Positions 41,878 through 50,982 are shown, counted from the first letter of the stretch. The stretch: 64,000 bases of DNA from Flavobacterium quisquiliarum (GCF_019308285.1 NZ_WWEM01000006.1:1-64000); one strand, 5' to 3'. Made by a program: numbers and translations. Notes: generated by a model from the letters alone, not told the origin.

Positions 41878-42432
41878 TTACATTTTCGGAAGCAGTACTG
41901 TATCCACTACATGTATAACACCATTGGATTGATTTACATCTGAAATAGTAACTTTAGCCTTATTGCCGCTCTCGTCGCTGATGTACAAATCTTTTCCATC
42001 CATCCAGGCAGTTAAAGTTCCGCCGCTCACTGTTTTTAAAGTGGCTTTTCCTTTACCGGCTTTTATTGCTTTTGCAATATCAGAACTATTCATTTTACCG
42101 GATACTACATGATAGGTCAATATAGTTTGCAATGTTTTAATATTCTCAGGTTTCAATAATGTTTCAACAGTTCCGGCCGGTAATTTACTAAAAGCTTCAT
42201 TTGTCGGTGCAAAAACAGTAAATGGACCTTTACCTTGCAGGGTTTCAACTAATCCTGCTGCTTTTACTGCTGCTACCAATGTGGTATGATCCTTTGAGTT
42301 TACCGCATTTTCTATAATATTTTTATTAGGATACATAGCCGCTCCACCAACCATTACTGTTTTTTGTGCAAATGATGTAAATCCAAATCCTAATGCCAGG
42401 ATTGCTGCTGCTAAAAATTTTCCAGTTTTCAT
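41878..42432 (-). CDS. fasciclin domain secreted protein
   Basis: A 184-residue exported protein (signal MKTGKFLAAAILALGFGFTSFAQ) with one FAS1 domain at about 50-184. The conserved boxes are GPFTVFAPTNEAFSKLP (H1 region), LTYHVVSGKMNSSDI and NGVIHVVDTVLLP (H2 region). FAS1 proteins mediate adhesion or matrix contacts. Single-domain forms are common in Bacteroidota and some are induced by stress. No Tat or sorting signal is seen. It is monocistronic. Confidence 0.92.
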   Translation of the reverse strand: MKTGKFLAAAILALGFGFTSFAQKTVMVGGAAMYPNKNIIENAVNSKDHTTLVAAVKAAGLVETLQGKGPFTVFAPTNEAFSKLPAGTVETLLKPENIKTLQTILTYHVVSGKMNSSDIAKAIKAGKGKATLKTVSGGTLTAWMDGKDLYISDESGNKAKVTISDVNQSNGVIHVVDTVLLPKM

Positions 42433-42786
42433 AATTACTTTTTTTAAGTTATAAAGTCATTTACGCTTTAATATTCTTTTTGGTTTTAAAATAAGCCAAG
42501 AAATAAACTAAAATAAAACCGGACTAACTAAAAGGTATTATGGATGAGTATTTTAAGGGAATATTTTTTGATAACTTACTATGGTCAAAATAATTTCGCT
42601 GTTATCTTCACAATGAAAGCAGCCTGAAAAGATGAAAAGGAGAGGCGAAAATTTCTTTTTCTTTAGTTGTGATATGTTTAGATCAGAAAAGCAGTTTAGA
42701 TACTATACTTTTAATGTAACTTTATTAATCGTAAATTATGCATCAGGCTACTATATACTTATAGGGCTTGAATATGCGATTTAAAC
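42433..42786. other. 354-base intergenic region before the Crp/Fnr gene
   Basis: AT-rich divergent spacer between the fasciclin and Crp/Fnr genes. I see no gene, no large inverted repeat and no clean TAnnTTTG box close to either start. Confidence 0.45.
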
Positions 42787-43518
42787 ATGGAAGCGAATTA
42801 TTTTTCAAATTGTTTACATTTACCAAATAATGTATCTCTTATGTACGAAGAATTAAAATATTGGTATTTGCGTGATCATAAATTGTTTAGGACTTTGAGT
42901 TTTTCTCAAATCAAGCAACTTTGCATAATCACAGGTTTTAAAAAAGCCTCAAAAGGGGAAATTATTTATTTTTCATCTTCAGATGTGCCCCGGATTTTTT
43001 TACTTAAAAAGGGGAATATCAAGATTGTTGCCCTGGATAATAATGGCAACGAAACTATAAAGGACATTATCCAGAAAGGAGATTTGTTTGGTGAACTGAC
43101 TTTGGAAACAGATAATAAAAACGAAGAATATGCAAAAGTCCTTTCAGACGATGTTGCCATCTGCAGTTTTTTAATGTCTGATTTTGAAGATTTATTGCTT
43201 CGTAATCCGACTTTAGCACTTTCATACACCAAGTTTGTAGGACTGAAAATGAAACGCATTAAAAACAATTATGCCAATCTAATTTCTAAGGATGCCAAAA
43301 CCAGATTGTATCAATTCCTGAAAGACTGGGCAGAACAGGAAGGCGTTAGAGAAGGAAATTCAGTAGCCATTGAAAATTATCTAACCCAAAATGATATTGC
43401 CCAGATTATCTGTACCTCCAGACAAACCGCTACACAATTGCTCAATGAGATGGAAACCAATCAGCTTTTAAACTACAACAGAAAAGAAATTATCATTCGA
43501 GATATTACCAAATTATAA
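42787..43518 (+). CDS. Crp/Fnr-family transcriptional regulator
   Basis: A 243-residue regulator. The N-terminal cNMP-binding domain (about 45-150) has IIYFSSSDVPRIFLLKKGNIKIV and GDLFGELTL. The C-terminal winged HTH is YLTQNDIAQIICTSRQTATQLLNEMETNQLL. There are no clustered N-terminal cysteines for an iron-sulfur cluster, so it is not a classic Fnr. It lies 90 bases upstream of the seven-gene operon on the same strand and is the obvious candidate for its control. A start at Met19 (42841) is also possible. Confidence 0.88.
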   Translation: MEANYFSNCLHLPNNVSLMYEELKYWYLRDHKLFRTLSFSQIKQLCIITGFKKASKGEIIYFSSSDVPRIFLLKKGNIKIVALDNNGNETIKDIIQKGDLFGELTLETDNKNEEYAKVLSDDVAICSFLMSDFEDLLLRNPTLALSYTKFVGLKMKRIKNNYANLISKDAKTRLYQFLKDWAEQEGVREGNSVAIENYLTQNDIAQIICTSRQTATQLLNEMETNQLLNYNRKEIIIRDITKL

Positions 43519-43608
43519 TTATTTTGGGCTAAGTGTAAATTAGCCGACATTTTGCTTTTTTATAGTATGATAATTTTACATTATTAAAAAGATGTAAAAA
43601 CATACACT

Positions 43609-44205
43609 ATGAAAAAATTAATTTTTATTTTTTTAGCGACCCTTACTTGGGCTGCTAACGCGCAGAACATGATTGCTAAATCTGCCACTGATATCGCTCC
43701 TTTGCTAATAGGAGAGAAGATTCCAAACCTTACTTTAAAATCATCGGATAATACAGATGTACAAATTTCAGACCTGCTAAAAAAGAAAAAGACAGTTCTT
43801 GTTTTTTATCGTGGAGGCTGGTGCCCGTATTGCAATATGCATTTGCAGGCATTGGCTGAAGCCGAAAAGCAAGTTCTGGATTTGGGATATCAAATTATTG
43901 CGGTAAGTCCTGATTCTGCTGAAAATTTAAAAATGACAGCAGAAAAAGATAAAGTAAAATATACCTTACTTTCTGACTCAAAAGGAGAATTAATAAAAGC
44001 CATGGGAATTGCTTTTGAGGCTCCTGAAAACTATAAAAGTGTAATTAACGTAAATTCTAAAGGAATGAATACTAGTTTTTTACCTGTTCCGTCCGTTTTT
44101 GTTGTGAATCCCCAGAGTGATATCCTTTTTGAATATGTCTCTCCTGATTTTAAGCATCGTATCACGACCGAATTACTTGTTTCAGTATTAAAAAATTTAA
44201 AATAA
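43609..44205 (+). CDS. exported peroxiredoxin-like (AhpC/TSA) protein
   Basis: A 198-residue exported protein (signal MKKLIFIFLATLTWAANAQ) with an AhpC/TSA thioredoxin fold. The active site is VFYRGGWCPYCNMHLQAL, where a CPYC pair replaces the usual single peroxidatic cysteine context, as in PRX-like subfamilies. VPSVFVVNPQSDILFEYVSPD is the cis-Pro region. It would reduce peroxides or disulfides in the periplasm. It is the first gene of a seven-gene plus-strand operon; the next starts 5 bases after its stop. Confidence 0.87.
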   Translation: MKKLIFIFLATLTWAANAQNMIAKSATDIAPLLIGEKIPNLTLKSSDNTDVQISDLLKKKKTVLVFYRGGWCPYCNMHLQALAEAEKQVLDLGYQIIAVSPDSAENLKMTAEKDKVKYTLLSDSKGELIKAMGIAFEAPENYKSVINVNSKGMNTSFLPVPSVFVVNPQSDILFEYVSPDFKHRITTELLVSVLKNLK

Positions 44206-44210
44206 AAAAA

Positions 44211-44669
44211 ATGAAAAAGTTAGTATTACTTGTATTGATTTTGGTTTTTGGAGTTTCTTCTGCTCAAAATGATGCCAAAAGAGCTAGCCAGTATAATTTA
44301 GAAAACAAAACTGCCATTCAGGGTTATGATCCGGTAGGATATTTTAGTCAGGGAAAAGCAGTTAAAGGGAAAAAAGGGATCTCAGCTTCTTACCAGGGCG
44401 TGATTTATAATTTTTCGTCAGGTGAAAATAAAAATGCTTTTCTGAAAAATCCATCAAAATACGAACCTCAATACGGTGGCTGGTGTGCTTATGCGATGGG
44501 AAGCGCTGGCGAAAAAGTCGAAATAAACCCCGAAACGTTTAAAATTACTGATGGCAAACTTTTTCTGTTTTACAATGCCTTTTTCAACAACACCTTAAAA
44601 AGCTGGAATAAAGACGAGGTAAATTTAAAAACACAGGCAGATGACAACTGGAAAAAAATCTATAAATAA
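44211..44669 (+). CDS. YHS domain secreted protein
   Basis: A 152-residue exported protein (signal MKKLVLLVLILVFGVSSAQ) with a YHS-like domain: NKTAIQGYDPVGYFSQGKAVKGKKGISASYQGVIYNFSSGENKNAFLKNPSKYEPQYGGWCAYAM. YHS domains are often linked to metal handling. The conserved cysteine is in GGWCAYAM. The rest (VEINPETFKITDGKLFLFYNAFF) is typical of the secreted YHS group. It sits 5 bases after the peroxiredoxin and 7 before DoxX. Confidence 0.88.
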   Translation: MKKLVLLVLILVFGVSSAQNDAKRASQYNLENKTAIQGYDPVGYFSQGKAVKGKKGISASYQGVIYNFSSGENKNAFLKNPSKYEPQYGGWCAYAMGSAGEKVEINPETFKITDGKLFLFYNAFFNNTLKSWNKDEVNLKTQADDNWKKIYK

Positions 44670-44676
44670 CACGGTC

Positions 44677-45057
44677 ATGAAAAGGGAAATTTTAATATGG
44701 ATTCTCAGAATTGCCGCCTCGGTAATTTTATTGCAGACCTTATATTTCAAGTTCAGCGGAGCAGAAGAAAGCATCTATATTTTCACTGCCCTAGGAGTAG
44801 AACCTTACGGAAGAATTGGTTCAGCAATAGCCGAATTGATAGTGGTAATTTTAATCCTCATTCCAAAAACCACCTGGATTGGTGCTTTGAGTGGAATTGG
44901 GGTAATGACCGGAGCTATTTTATCACATGTATTTGTTTTGGGACTCGTGGTAAAAGATGACGGCGGATTACTTTTTAGTCTGGCTATTATTACCTTATTA
45001 TGCTGCCTGGGTTTGCTTTATTTCAACAAAAACAAATTGTCTAATCTTCTAAATTAA
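44677..45057 (+). CDS. DoxX-like membrane protein
   Basis: 126 residues from the ATG at 44677. The frame opens at 44641 inside the YHS gene, and I chose the ATG 7 bases after that gene's stop. There are four hydrophobic segments (IWILRIAASVILLQTLYFKF, IGSAIAELIVVILILI, WIGALSGIGVMTGAILSHVFVLGL, LFSLAIITLLCCLGLLYF) in the DoxX/MauE style. DoxX proteins may help in quinone-linked or thiol redox reactions in the membrane; no partner oxidase subunit is seen here. Confidence 0.8.
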   Translation: MKREILIWILRIAASVILLQTLYFKFSGAEESIYIFTALGVEPYGRIGSAIAELIVVILILIPKTTWIGALSGIGVMTGAILSHVFVLGLVVKDDGGLLFSLAIITLLCCLGLLYFNKNKLSNLLN

Positions 45058-45063
45058 AAGATC

Positions 45064-45552
45064 ATGTTACTAGAATCAATACGCCAGAGTTTAGATGAGT
45101 TAATTTATCTATTAGATCAATTGTCAGATCAGGATTATTCAAAATCTTGCCAGGCTTTAAGTAATGCCACAATTGGCGAACATACAAGACATATTCTGGA
45201 GATGTTTCAATGTCTGGAACAAAGTTATGATTCGGGAATTTTAAATTATGACAACCGCCAGAGAAATAAGCAAATTCAAACCGAAACAGAATTTGCTAAA
45301 AAATGCATTATTCAAATTAAAAAAGAATTGAAAAGCGAGAACAAAATAATCTATCTCGAACAGTTTATTGATGGTCTTAGCATGAGGATTCAAAGCAATT
45401 ATTATAGAGAATTGCTCTATAATTTAGAGCATTGTGTGCATCATCAGGCGCTCATAAAAGTGGCCGTTTTGCAATTCGAAAATATTATCATTGATGAAAA
45501 TTTTGGTGTAGCGCGCTCGACCATAGCATACAGAAAACAATGTGTACAGTAA
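45064..45552 (+). CDS. DinB-family protein
   Basis: A 162-residue cytoplasmic four-helix-bundle protein of the DinB/YfiT type. The metal-binding histidines are probably in TIGEHTRHILEMF (about 38-50) and YNLEHCVHHQALIK (about 118-131). Relatives catalyse thiol-dependent transfers (bacillithiol S-transferase type) or have unknown roles. It starts 6 bases past DoxX and its last 13 bases overlap the NRDE gene, so translation is coupled to it. Confidence 0.82.
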   Translation: MLLESIRQSLDELIYLLDQLSDQDYSKSCQALSNATIGEHTRHILEMFQCLEQSYDSGILNYDNRQRNKQIQTETEFAKKCIIQIKKELKSENKIIYLEQFIDGLSMRIQSNYYRELLYNLEHCVHHQALIKVAVLQFENIIIDENFGVARSTIAYRKQCVQ

Positions 45553-46250
45553 GTTTTGTAAATAATAACGGAGTTGTAATGATCACTTCAAACAGGGATG
45601 AAAAAGTAATTCGTCCCAGTGCTATTGTGCCCAGGAATTATAAGCATAAGGGAAAAAATATGATGTACCCAAAAGATTCAAAAGCGGGGGGAACCTGGTT
45701 TGTCATGGATGAAAACGGAACAGTTCTGGTTTTGCTAAATGGCGGAATCGCAAAACACAATGTGATACTGCCTTATCGAAAAAGCCGCGGACTAATTGTT
45801 TTGGACATTATTTCGGATGATTCTCCAAAGGACTTTTGGAAACAAATTGATCTGGATAATATTGAGCCTTTTACGCTGGTTTTGTATCAGGAAAAAGAAT
45901 TGTACGAATTGATTTGGGATGGCATTGAAAAAAAGAGCACAATATTAGATGAATCCCGAAATTATATTTGGTCATCAGTTACTTTATATACAGATCCGGT
46001 AAGAAAGAAAAGATCAGACTGGTTTTTTGATTTTTTGAAAGATAAAAATGAAATATCACCATTGGAAATGCTGGATTTTCATCGAAACACAAGCAGCGAA
46101 GACACTCAAAATGGTTTAATTATCAATAGAGAAAATAGGATGAAAACCCTGAGCGTAACCCAAAGCGTAATAGAGCAAAATAGGGGGGTAATGAAATATT
46201 ATGATTTAGTCAAAGCAGAAGATTTTTCAACCTCATTTATTCGAATTTAA
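45540..46250 (+). CDS. NRDE family protein (TANGO2-like)
   Basis: A 236-residue protein of the NRDE/TANGO2 family. It starts MCTVSFV, with Cys2 placed like an N-terminal nucleophile of Ntn hydrolases, and carries the name motif NRDE at residues 18-21 (ITSNRDEKVIRPSA), then GGTWFVMDENG. Eukaryotic TANGO2/HRG-9 relatives have been linked to heme trafficking; the bacterial role is open. It overlaps the DinB gene by 13 bases and is followed by the ATP-grasp gene after 10. Confidence 0.88.
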   Translation: MCTVSFVNNNGVVMITSNRDEKVIRPSAIVPRNYKHKGKNMMYPKDSKAGGTWFVMDENGTVLVLLNGGIAKHNVILPYRKSRGLIVLDIISDDSPKDFWKQIDLDNIEPFTLVLYQEKELYELIWDGIEKKSTILDESRNYIWSSVTLYTDPVRKKRSDWFFDFLKDKNEISPLEMLDFHRNTSSEDTQNGLIINRENRMKTLSVTQSVIEQNRGVMKYYDLVKAEDFSTSFIRI

Positions 46251-46260
46251 AAACATTCAG

Positions 46261-47295
46261 ATGAAACTATTTTTTCATAAAATTACCAATTGGGAATATT
46301 GGCCATTTCAGGTTCTGTATGTTCCTATCTATTTTCTTTGGGCCTATTATGCCATCAGAGCAAGATCTTTTTTTTTCTTTAATGCCTCTAATCCGAAAAT
46401 TAAAAACGGCGGGTTTATGATGGAAAGCAAAAAACAGATTTATGATCTGCTTCCTGAAAAATGCTACCCGAAAACCATTTTAATTAAAGAAAATACGGAT
46501 TTTAAAACCATAGCAGATAAGGTATTAGAAAGGGAAATCTATTTCCCGTTAATTGCAAAGCCGGATATTGGCCTGCGTGGTTCGGGCGTGAAAAAAATTA
46601 AAACAATATCGGAGCTGAAAGACTATGCCCAAAAAGCAAATTTTGATTTTCTTTTGCAGGATTTAATCCCATTCAAGAATGAAGTGGGTGTTTTTTATGT
46701 TCGTCATCCGCTGGAAAAATACGGAAAAATTACCGGAATTGTCTCTAAAGAGTTTTTGATTGTAACAGGTGATGGCAAATCAACAATTGAAAATCTGATC
46801 AAACAAACGCCAAGATTTCAGTTGCAGTTTAATGTTTTAAAAGAAGAATATGGTGATCAATTGGACCTGATATTACCCAGAGGCGAAACCATAAATTTAG
46901 TTCCATTTGGCAATCACGCCCGGGGCGCAAAATTTTTGGATGGCAGCCATTGGGTTACGCCAAAATTAACCAAGATGATCAATGAGCTCGCTGCTCAAAT
47001 CCCTGAATTTTATTTCGGGCGTTTCGATATCATGTACAACACTTTTGAAGAATTAGAACAAGGAGAAAACTTCCAGATTGTAGAATTAAACGGCGCGGCA
47101 AGCGAACCTACACATATCTATGACCCCAAACATTCGGTTTGGTTTGCCTGGAAAGAACTGGCACGACATATTACTTATATGTATGAAATAAGTGTTGAAA
47201 ACCATAAAAAAGGCATTCCCTATTTAGAGCACAAAGCAGGTATGCGTGAGTACAGATTGCATCTGGCACAAAACAATAAAATAATGAATTTCTAG
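46261..47295 (+). CDS. ATP-grasp enzyme with N-terminal membrane segment
   Basis: A 344-residue protein. A hydrophobic helix near the start (YWPFQVLYVPIYFLWAYYAI) probably anchors it to the membrane. An ATP-grasp fold follows: YFPLIAKPDIGLRGSGVKKI (ATP-binding lysine and glycine loop), FLLQDLIPF, YFGRFDIMYNTFEELEQGENFQIVELNGAASEPTHIYDP with acidic metal ligands. ATP-grasp enzymes join a carboxylate to an amine or thiol. The substrate is unknown. It is within the seven-gene operon, 2 bases before the LysE-like exporter. Confidence 0.8.
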   Translation: MKLFFHKITNWEYWPFQVLYVPIYFLWAYYAIRARSFFFFNASNPKIKNGGFMMESKKQIYDLLPEKCYPKTILIKENTDFKTIADKVLEREIYFPLIAKPDIGLRGSGVKKIKTISELKDYAQKANFDFLLQDLIPFKNEVGVFYVRHPLEKYGKITGIVSKEFLIVTGDGKSTIENLIKQTPRFQLQFNVLKEEYGDQLDLILPRGETINLVPFGNHARGAKFLDGSHWVTPKLTKMINELAAQIPEFYFGRFDIMYNTFEELEQGENFQIVELNGAASEPTHIYDPKHSVWFAWKELARHITYMYEISVENHKKGIPYLEHKAGMREYRLHLAQNNKIMNF

Positions 47296-47297
47296 AA

Positions 47298-47942
47298 ATG
47301 AAAAAGTTAAAAAATATCTCCGTTGGATTTCTGGTAAGTTTTCTCGGATCAGTTCCGCTGGGATACTTAAACTTAGTTGGACTGGAAATCTATGCAAAAT
47401 CAGGATTTCATAATTTGGTTTACTTTTTGTTTGGAGTCATATTTATTGAAACCTTTGTGATTTATTTTACGCTGCTTTTCGCCAGAGAGCTTATCAAAAA
47501 CAGAAAACTCATGAAGATCATAGATCTGTTTTCAGTTGGGTTCATGCTTACTCTGGCGTTTGTTTTTTATTTGAATTTCAATCACCCGGCAGAGTCTAAC
47601 TATTATTTAGGGAGATATTTGATTTATTCTCCATTTATAATTGGGGTAATTTTAAATGGATTTAATTTTTTACAATTGCCTTTTTGGACCAGCTGGAATT
47701 TATATCTGCTCAATGAAAAATATATTACCATTCAAAGGAAGCTAAAATATTATTATATCGCAGGAACCTTAATGGGTATTTTTACAGGAATGCTTAGCGT
47801 AATAATAATATTGCAGTCTGTTTTACAAGACACAAATCAATTCGCAAAGGGCATACTGCCTGTTTTTATTCCGCTTTTTTTTATTGCTTTAGCAGGTATT
47901 CAATTGTTTAAAGTATATAAGAAATATTTCAGTGTGTATTAG
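47298..47942 (+). CDS. LysE-family exporter
   Basis: A 214-residue inner membrane protein with six hydrophobic segments and the LysE/RhtB-type opening VGFLVSFLGSVPLGYLNLVGLEIYAKSGFHNLVYFLFGVIFIE. LysE proteins export amino acids or small amino compounds. As the last gene after an ATP-grasp ligase, it may export the ligase product; this is inference. No terminator hairpin is obvious directly after it; a dispersed repeat follows at 48016. Confidence 0.82.
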   Translation: MKKLKNISVGFLVSFLGSVPLGYLNLVGLEIYAKSGFHNLVYFLFGVIFIETFVIYFTLLFARELIKNRKLMKIIDLFSVGFMLTLAFVFYLNFNHPAESNYYLGRYLIYSPFIIGVILNGFNFLQLPFWTSWNLYLLNEKYITIQRKLKYYYIAGTLMGIFTGMLSVIIILQSVLQDTNQFAKGILPVFIPLFFIALAGIQLFKVYKKYFSVY

Positions 47943-48015
47943 AATTTTAAAAGGGTAAAATTTATTATGATTTGCAGGTGATTTTTAGTGGAGACTATTA
48001 ATTAATAATTTTTCA

Positions 48016-48122
48016 GGAGCTTTTCCCGCTATCGGTTCCACCCGAGTGCCAGCGTACTGGCGAAGCAATCTTTTGTGCCAAGCCCCGGCACAAAAGGATT
48101 TCACTGCCATCGAGGGTAGGGC
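48016..48122 (-). repeat. dispersed modular repeat, copy B
   Basis: On the minus strand it reads AGCCCT...GATGGCAGTGAAATC, then hairpin CTTTTGTGCC/GGCACAAAAG (48070-48079 and 48087-48096), then GATTGCTTCGCC, an extra hairpin segment (GCCAG-CGTA-CTGGC), GATAGCGGGAAAAGCTCC. It matches copy A (13388-13462) in both flanks and hairpin; the stem base that is G-T in copy A is A-T here. Confidence 0.72.
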
Positions 48123-48327
48123 TGCCACAGAGCCCTGTTTTGTCGTGGAGGACTGCACATTCAAACGCAATTCTTTGCAGCAAACCTGAATTTTACCTGC
48201 TGAAATGATAAATTACAGTCTGAATATTATTCTTTAAATCACACGAAAAATATTTCCATGCAGCCCTGTTTAAAATACAGTCTATTGGTTTTTGGTATAT
48301 TTAATTGGAGGTACAGTTATAATGAGT

Positions 48328-48335
48328 TAAATTTG
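48328..48335 (+). promoter_or_regulatory. -7 box of nhaA, nearly leaderless
   Basis: TAAATTTG matches TAnnTTTG and ends five bases before the ATG at 48341. No -33 TTTG at the right distance. Confidence 0.5.
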
Positions 48336-48340
48336 TATTT

Positions 48341-49534
48341 ATGGCAAAACTCATAAATCTTAAGGTCTTTTCTCATTTTTTCCGATCCTCCTCTGCAGGT
48401 GGAATTATATTATTAATCTGTGTACTTATATCACTTTTGATTGCCAATTCAGGATGGTCGGATGGTTTTAAGGAACTGCTTAATTTTGAATTGGGATTCA
48501 ATAGTTCTTCGCTGCATTTAAAATATCCGGTTTTACTCTGGATCAATGACGGGCTTATGGCTGTTTTTTTTCTTCTTGTAGGACTGGAAATAAAAAGGGA
48601 GATAATAGAAGGGGAGCTTTCGTCATTTGCCCAGGCAGCTTTGCCGGTTTTTGCCGCAGTAGGCGGTGTAGTGATGCCGGCCTTAATTTATTTCTTTTTT
48701 AACAATGGCGATCCGTATACGGCCAAAGGCTGGGGGATTCCAATGGCTACCGATATTGCTTTTGCGCTGGGAATTTTATCCCTTTTAGGCAGTAAGGTGC
48801 CTTCGGGCCTTAAAATATTTCTGGCCGCGCTGGCTATTGTGGATGACCTTATTGCAATTTTAGTAATAGCCATATTTTACTCCTCGGAACTTAATTTTCT
48901 CTATTTAGGATATGCAGGGGCATTGTTTGTTTTATTGATAATCTTTAATCGAATGGGTGTCAAAAATCTGTTTTTTTACCTGATCCCCGGAGCAGTTATC
49001 TGGTATTTTATTCATCACTCGGGTATTCATGCCACTATTGCCGGTGTTTTGGTAGCCATAACACTGCCCACTACTGAGGATGATACGGAGTCTGCGCTTG
49101 AAAAACTGGAACATGCCCTCACTCGTCCGGTGAATTTTATAATTATGCCCATTTTTGCCCTTGCCAATACCAATATCACTTTTGAATCTGAAATGATAGC
49201 AGGGCTTTTCAGTAACCTGGGACTGGGTATTATCCTTGGATTGTTTTTAGGTAAACCCATTGGGATTTTTATAATGTCATGGCTTTCGGTCAAGCTGAAA
49301 ATTGCCGAGCTTCCCCAGTCTGTTACCTGGATGCATGTATTGGGGCTTGGTCTGCTGGGCGGGATCGGATTTACAATGTCGATTTTTATAGCACTTCTTT
49401 CCTTTGGAGATGCACTGCATCAAAATGAAGCCAAATTCGCGATACTCATTGCCTCTACAATTGCCGGTATTTCAGGATTTTGCATTTTGAGCCTGTACAA
49501 TAAGAAGCAGAAAAAAGCTCTTGGGGAAAATTAA
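48341..49534 (+). CDS. nhaA: Na+/H+ antiporter NhaA
   Basis: A sodium/proton antiporter of 397 residues, the normal NhaA length, with about twelve membrane segments. Signature stretches are INDGLMAVFFLLVGLEIKREIIEGEL, ATDIAFALGIL and LAALAIVDDLIAILVIAIFY; the adjacent aspartates in IVDDL are the Na+/H+ binding pair (Asp163/164 of E. coli). It exports Na+ using proton influx. Its stop codon overlaps that of the convergent DUF389 gene. Confidence 0.96.
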   Translation: MAKLINLKVFSHFFRSSSAGGIILLICVLISLLIANSGWSDGFKELLNFELGFNSSSLHLKYPVLLWINDGLMAVFFLLVGLEIKREIIEGELSSFAQAALPVFAAVGGVVMPALIYFFFNNGDPYTAKGWGIPMATDIAFALGILSLLGSKVPSGLKIFLAALAIVDDLIAILVIAIFYSSELNFLYLGYAGALFVLLIIFNRMGVKNLFFYLIPGAVIWYFIHHSGIHATIAGVLVAITLPTTEDDTESALEKLEHALTRPVNFIIMPIFALANTNITFESEMIAGLFSNLGLGIILGLFLGKPIGIFIMSWLSVKLKIAELPQSVTWMHVLGLGLLGGIGFTMSIFIALLSFGDALHQNEAKFAILIASTIAGISGFCILSLYNKKQKKALGEN

Positions 49535-50841
49535 TGTTTCTTAAAAAGTTCCACATCTTTTACCAGCAGGCGCTCATTGAGCCACAGCTTGAGTTTGTCG
49601 CTCTGGGCCGGACTTAGAGTTTTAGCGCCGTCATAGATAACGGCCGTTATCGTTGTAATGCTGTCTTTTTGATTAACAAGGCTGCTTTTATTGATAGAGA
49701 GTGAACTTACCTCGGGAAATAAAACCCTGGTTTCTTTTAAAATCTGAATGTTGTCAAATTTGTTCCTGGTCAGCTGCTTTTCCAGCTGCATGATCTTAAC
49801 GTCTTTGACATTCATCTCATTCTCACTGCTTTTAATCTGGCTCAGGATATCGCCCTTTAGAGCATTGAAGCGGTCAGTGCTGTCCTGACGGATCTGCAAT
49901 TGTGTGCCGGCCAGGTATTTATTCAGGTTCAGTTTATCTTTAAGCTCTTTTATTTCTGATTCAGAAAACCGTCTGGAGAGGAAAGCCAGCTCGAGTTTTT
50001 TAGCTTTAGGCGTAAAATCAGTTTTTTTATACACTATGGTATATCCTTTATTGGTGAATTCACGCTCAATGAAAAGATCTGTATTTTTTTTGAACTGCTG
50101 CTCCCTGTACAGGGAGTAGGCCAGATAGCTGCTGGGTACCAGCATAACTGTTATTAAAAAAGCAATGGTATACTTTACCCGTTTTTGGTGTCTTTCATCT
50201 ACCTGTTTAACGGCCGGGTAGTTAAGGTATTTAATGATTAAAAAAGTAGCGATCCCTATAAAGACGCAGTTGATGCAGTAGAGATAAAATGCCCCTAAAA
50301 AGAAGGTCCACTGCGCGGTGGCAATCCCGTAACCGGCCGTACACAGCGGCGGCATAAGGGCCGTTGCAATGGCAACCCCTGGAATTGGATTGCCTTTTTC
50401 CGATCTGGTAACGGCAATCACTCCCACAACACCTCCAAAAAAGGCGATAAGGATATCATAGATATTTGGGGAAGTCCTGGCCAGCAGTTCGGACTGTACA
50501 TCCTTGAAGGGACTAAGGTAAAAATACAAGGTCGAAACCACCAGGCTTACTACTGTTGCAGTCAGTAAATTTTTGAGTGACCTTTTAAGCAATGAAAAAT
50601 CATAAATACCCAATGCGAATCCGGCCCCCACAATCGGCCCCATGAGAGGGGATATGAGCATTGCCCCGATAATCACAGCTGTTGAGTTTACATTTAACCC
50701 AACCGAGGCGACAATAATAGCGCAGGCTAAAATCCAAAGGTTTGCTCCTTTGAACGTTATATTGTTCTTTACCGCCTCCAGGGTTTTTACCCTGTCATCT
50801 TCTCCATCGCGAAGGTTGAGCAGGTCTGTAATTTTTCTCAT
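49531..50841 (-). CDS. DUF389 family membrane protein
   Basis: A 436-residue protein. The first 220 residues hold six or seven hydrophobic segments with DUF389 hallmarks (ILACAIIVASVGLNVNSTAVIIGAMLISPLMGPIVGAGFALGI, then PGVAIATALMPPLCTAGYGIA). After a helix at about 225-250 a 180-residue soluble C-terminal domain follows with repeated strands. The function of DUF389 is unknown. It is tail-to-tail with nhaA (overlapping stops) and 141 bases downstream of the CLC gene on the same strand. Confidence 0.88.
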   Translation of the reverse strand: MRKITDLLNLRDGEDDRVKTLEAVKNNITFKGANLWILACAIIVASVGLNVNSTAVIIGAMLISPLMGPIVGAGFALGIYDFSLLKRSLKNLLTATVVSLVVSTLYFYLSPFKDVQSELLARTSPNIYDILIAFFGGVVGVIAVTRSEKGNPIPGVAIATALMPPLCTAGYGIATAQWTFFLGAFYLYCINCVFIGIATFLIIKYLNYPAVKQVDERHQKRVKYTIAFLITVMLVPSSYLAYSLYREQQFKKNTDLFIEREFTNKGYTIVYKKTDFTPKAKKLELAFLSRRFSESEIKELKDKLNLNKYLAGTQLQIRQDSTDRFNALKGDILSQIKSSENEMNVKDVKIMQLEKQLTRNKFDNIQILKETRVLFPEVSSLSINKSSLVNQKDSITTITAVIYDGAKTLSPAQSDKLKLWLNERLLVKDVELFKKH

Positions 50842-50982
50842 AATCTATATAATTAGCAAGCGATTTAATACGCTATTTTGGCATGTAGGACTAAGATAAG
50901 ACTAATTTTAATAATTATTTACTGAAATCGGGCAAATGAGAACTCAAAGCTGATTGAATTCATTTTTATATAAGGGAAGGTT

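Larger units (their letters stand above)
47943..48340. other. 398-base intergenic region before nhaA
   Basis: It contains the dispersed repeat copy B (48016-48122), a following hairpin GGGCT-N7-AGCCC (48119-48135), and the nhaA -7 box at its right end. I see no gene. Confidence 0.6.
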
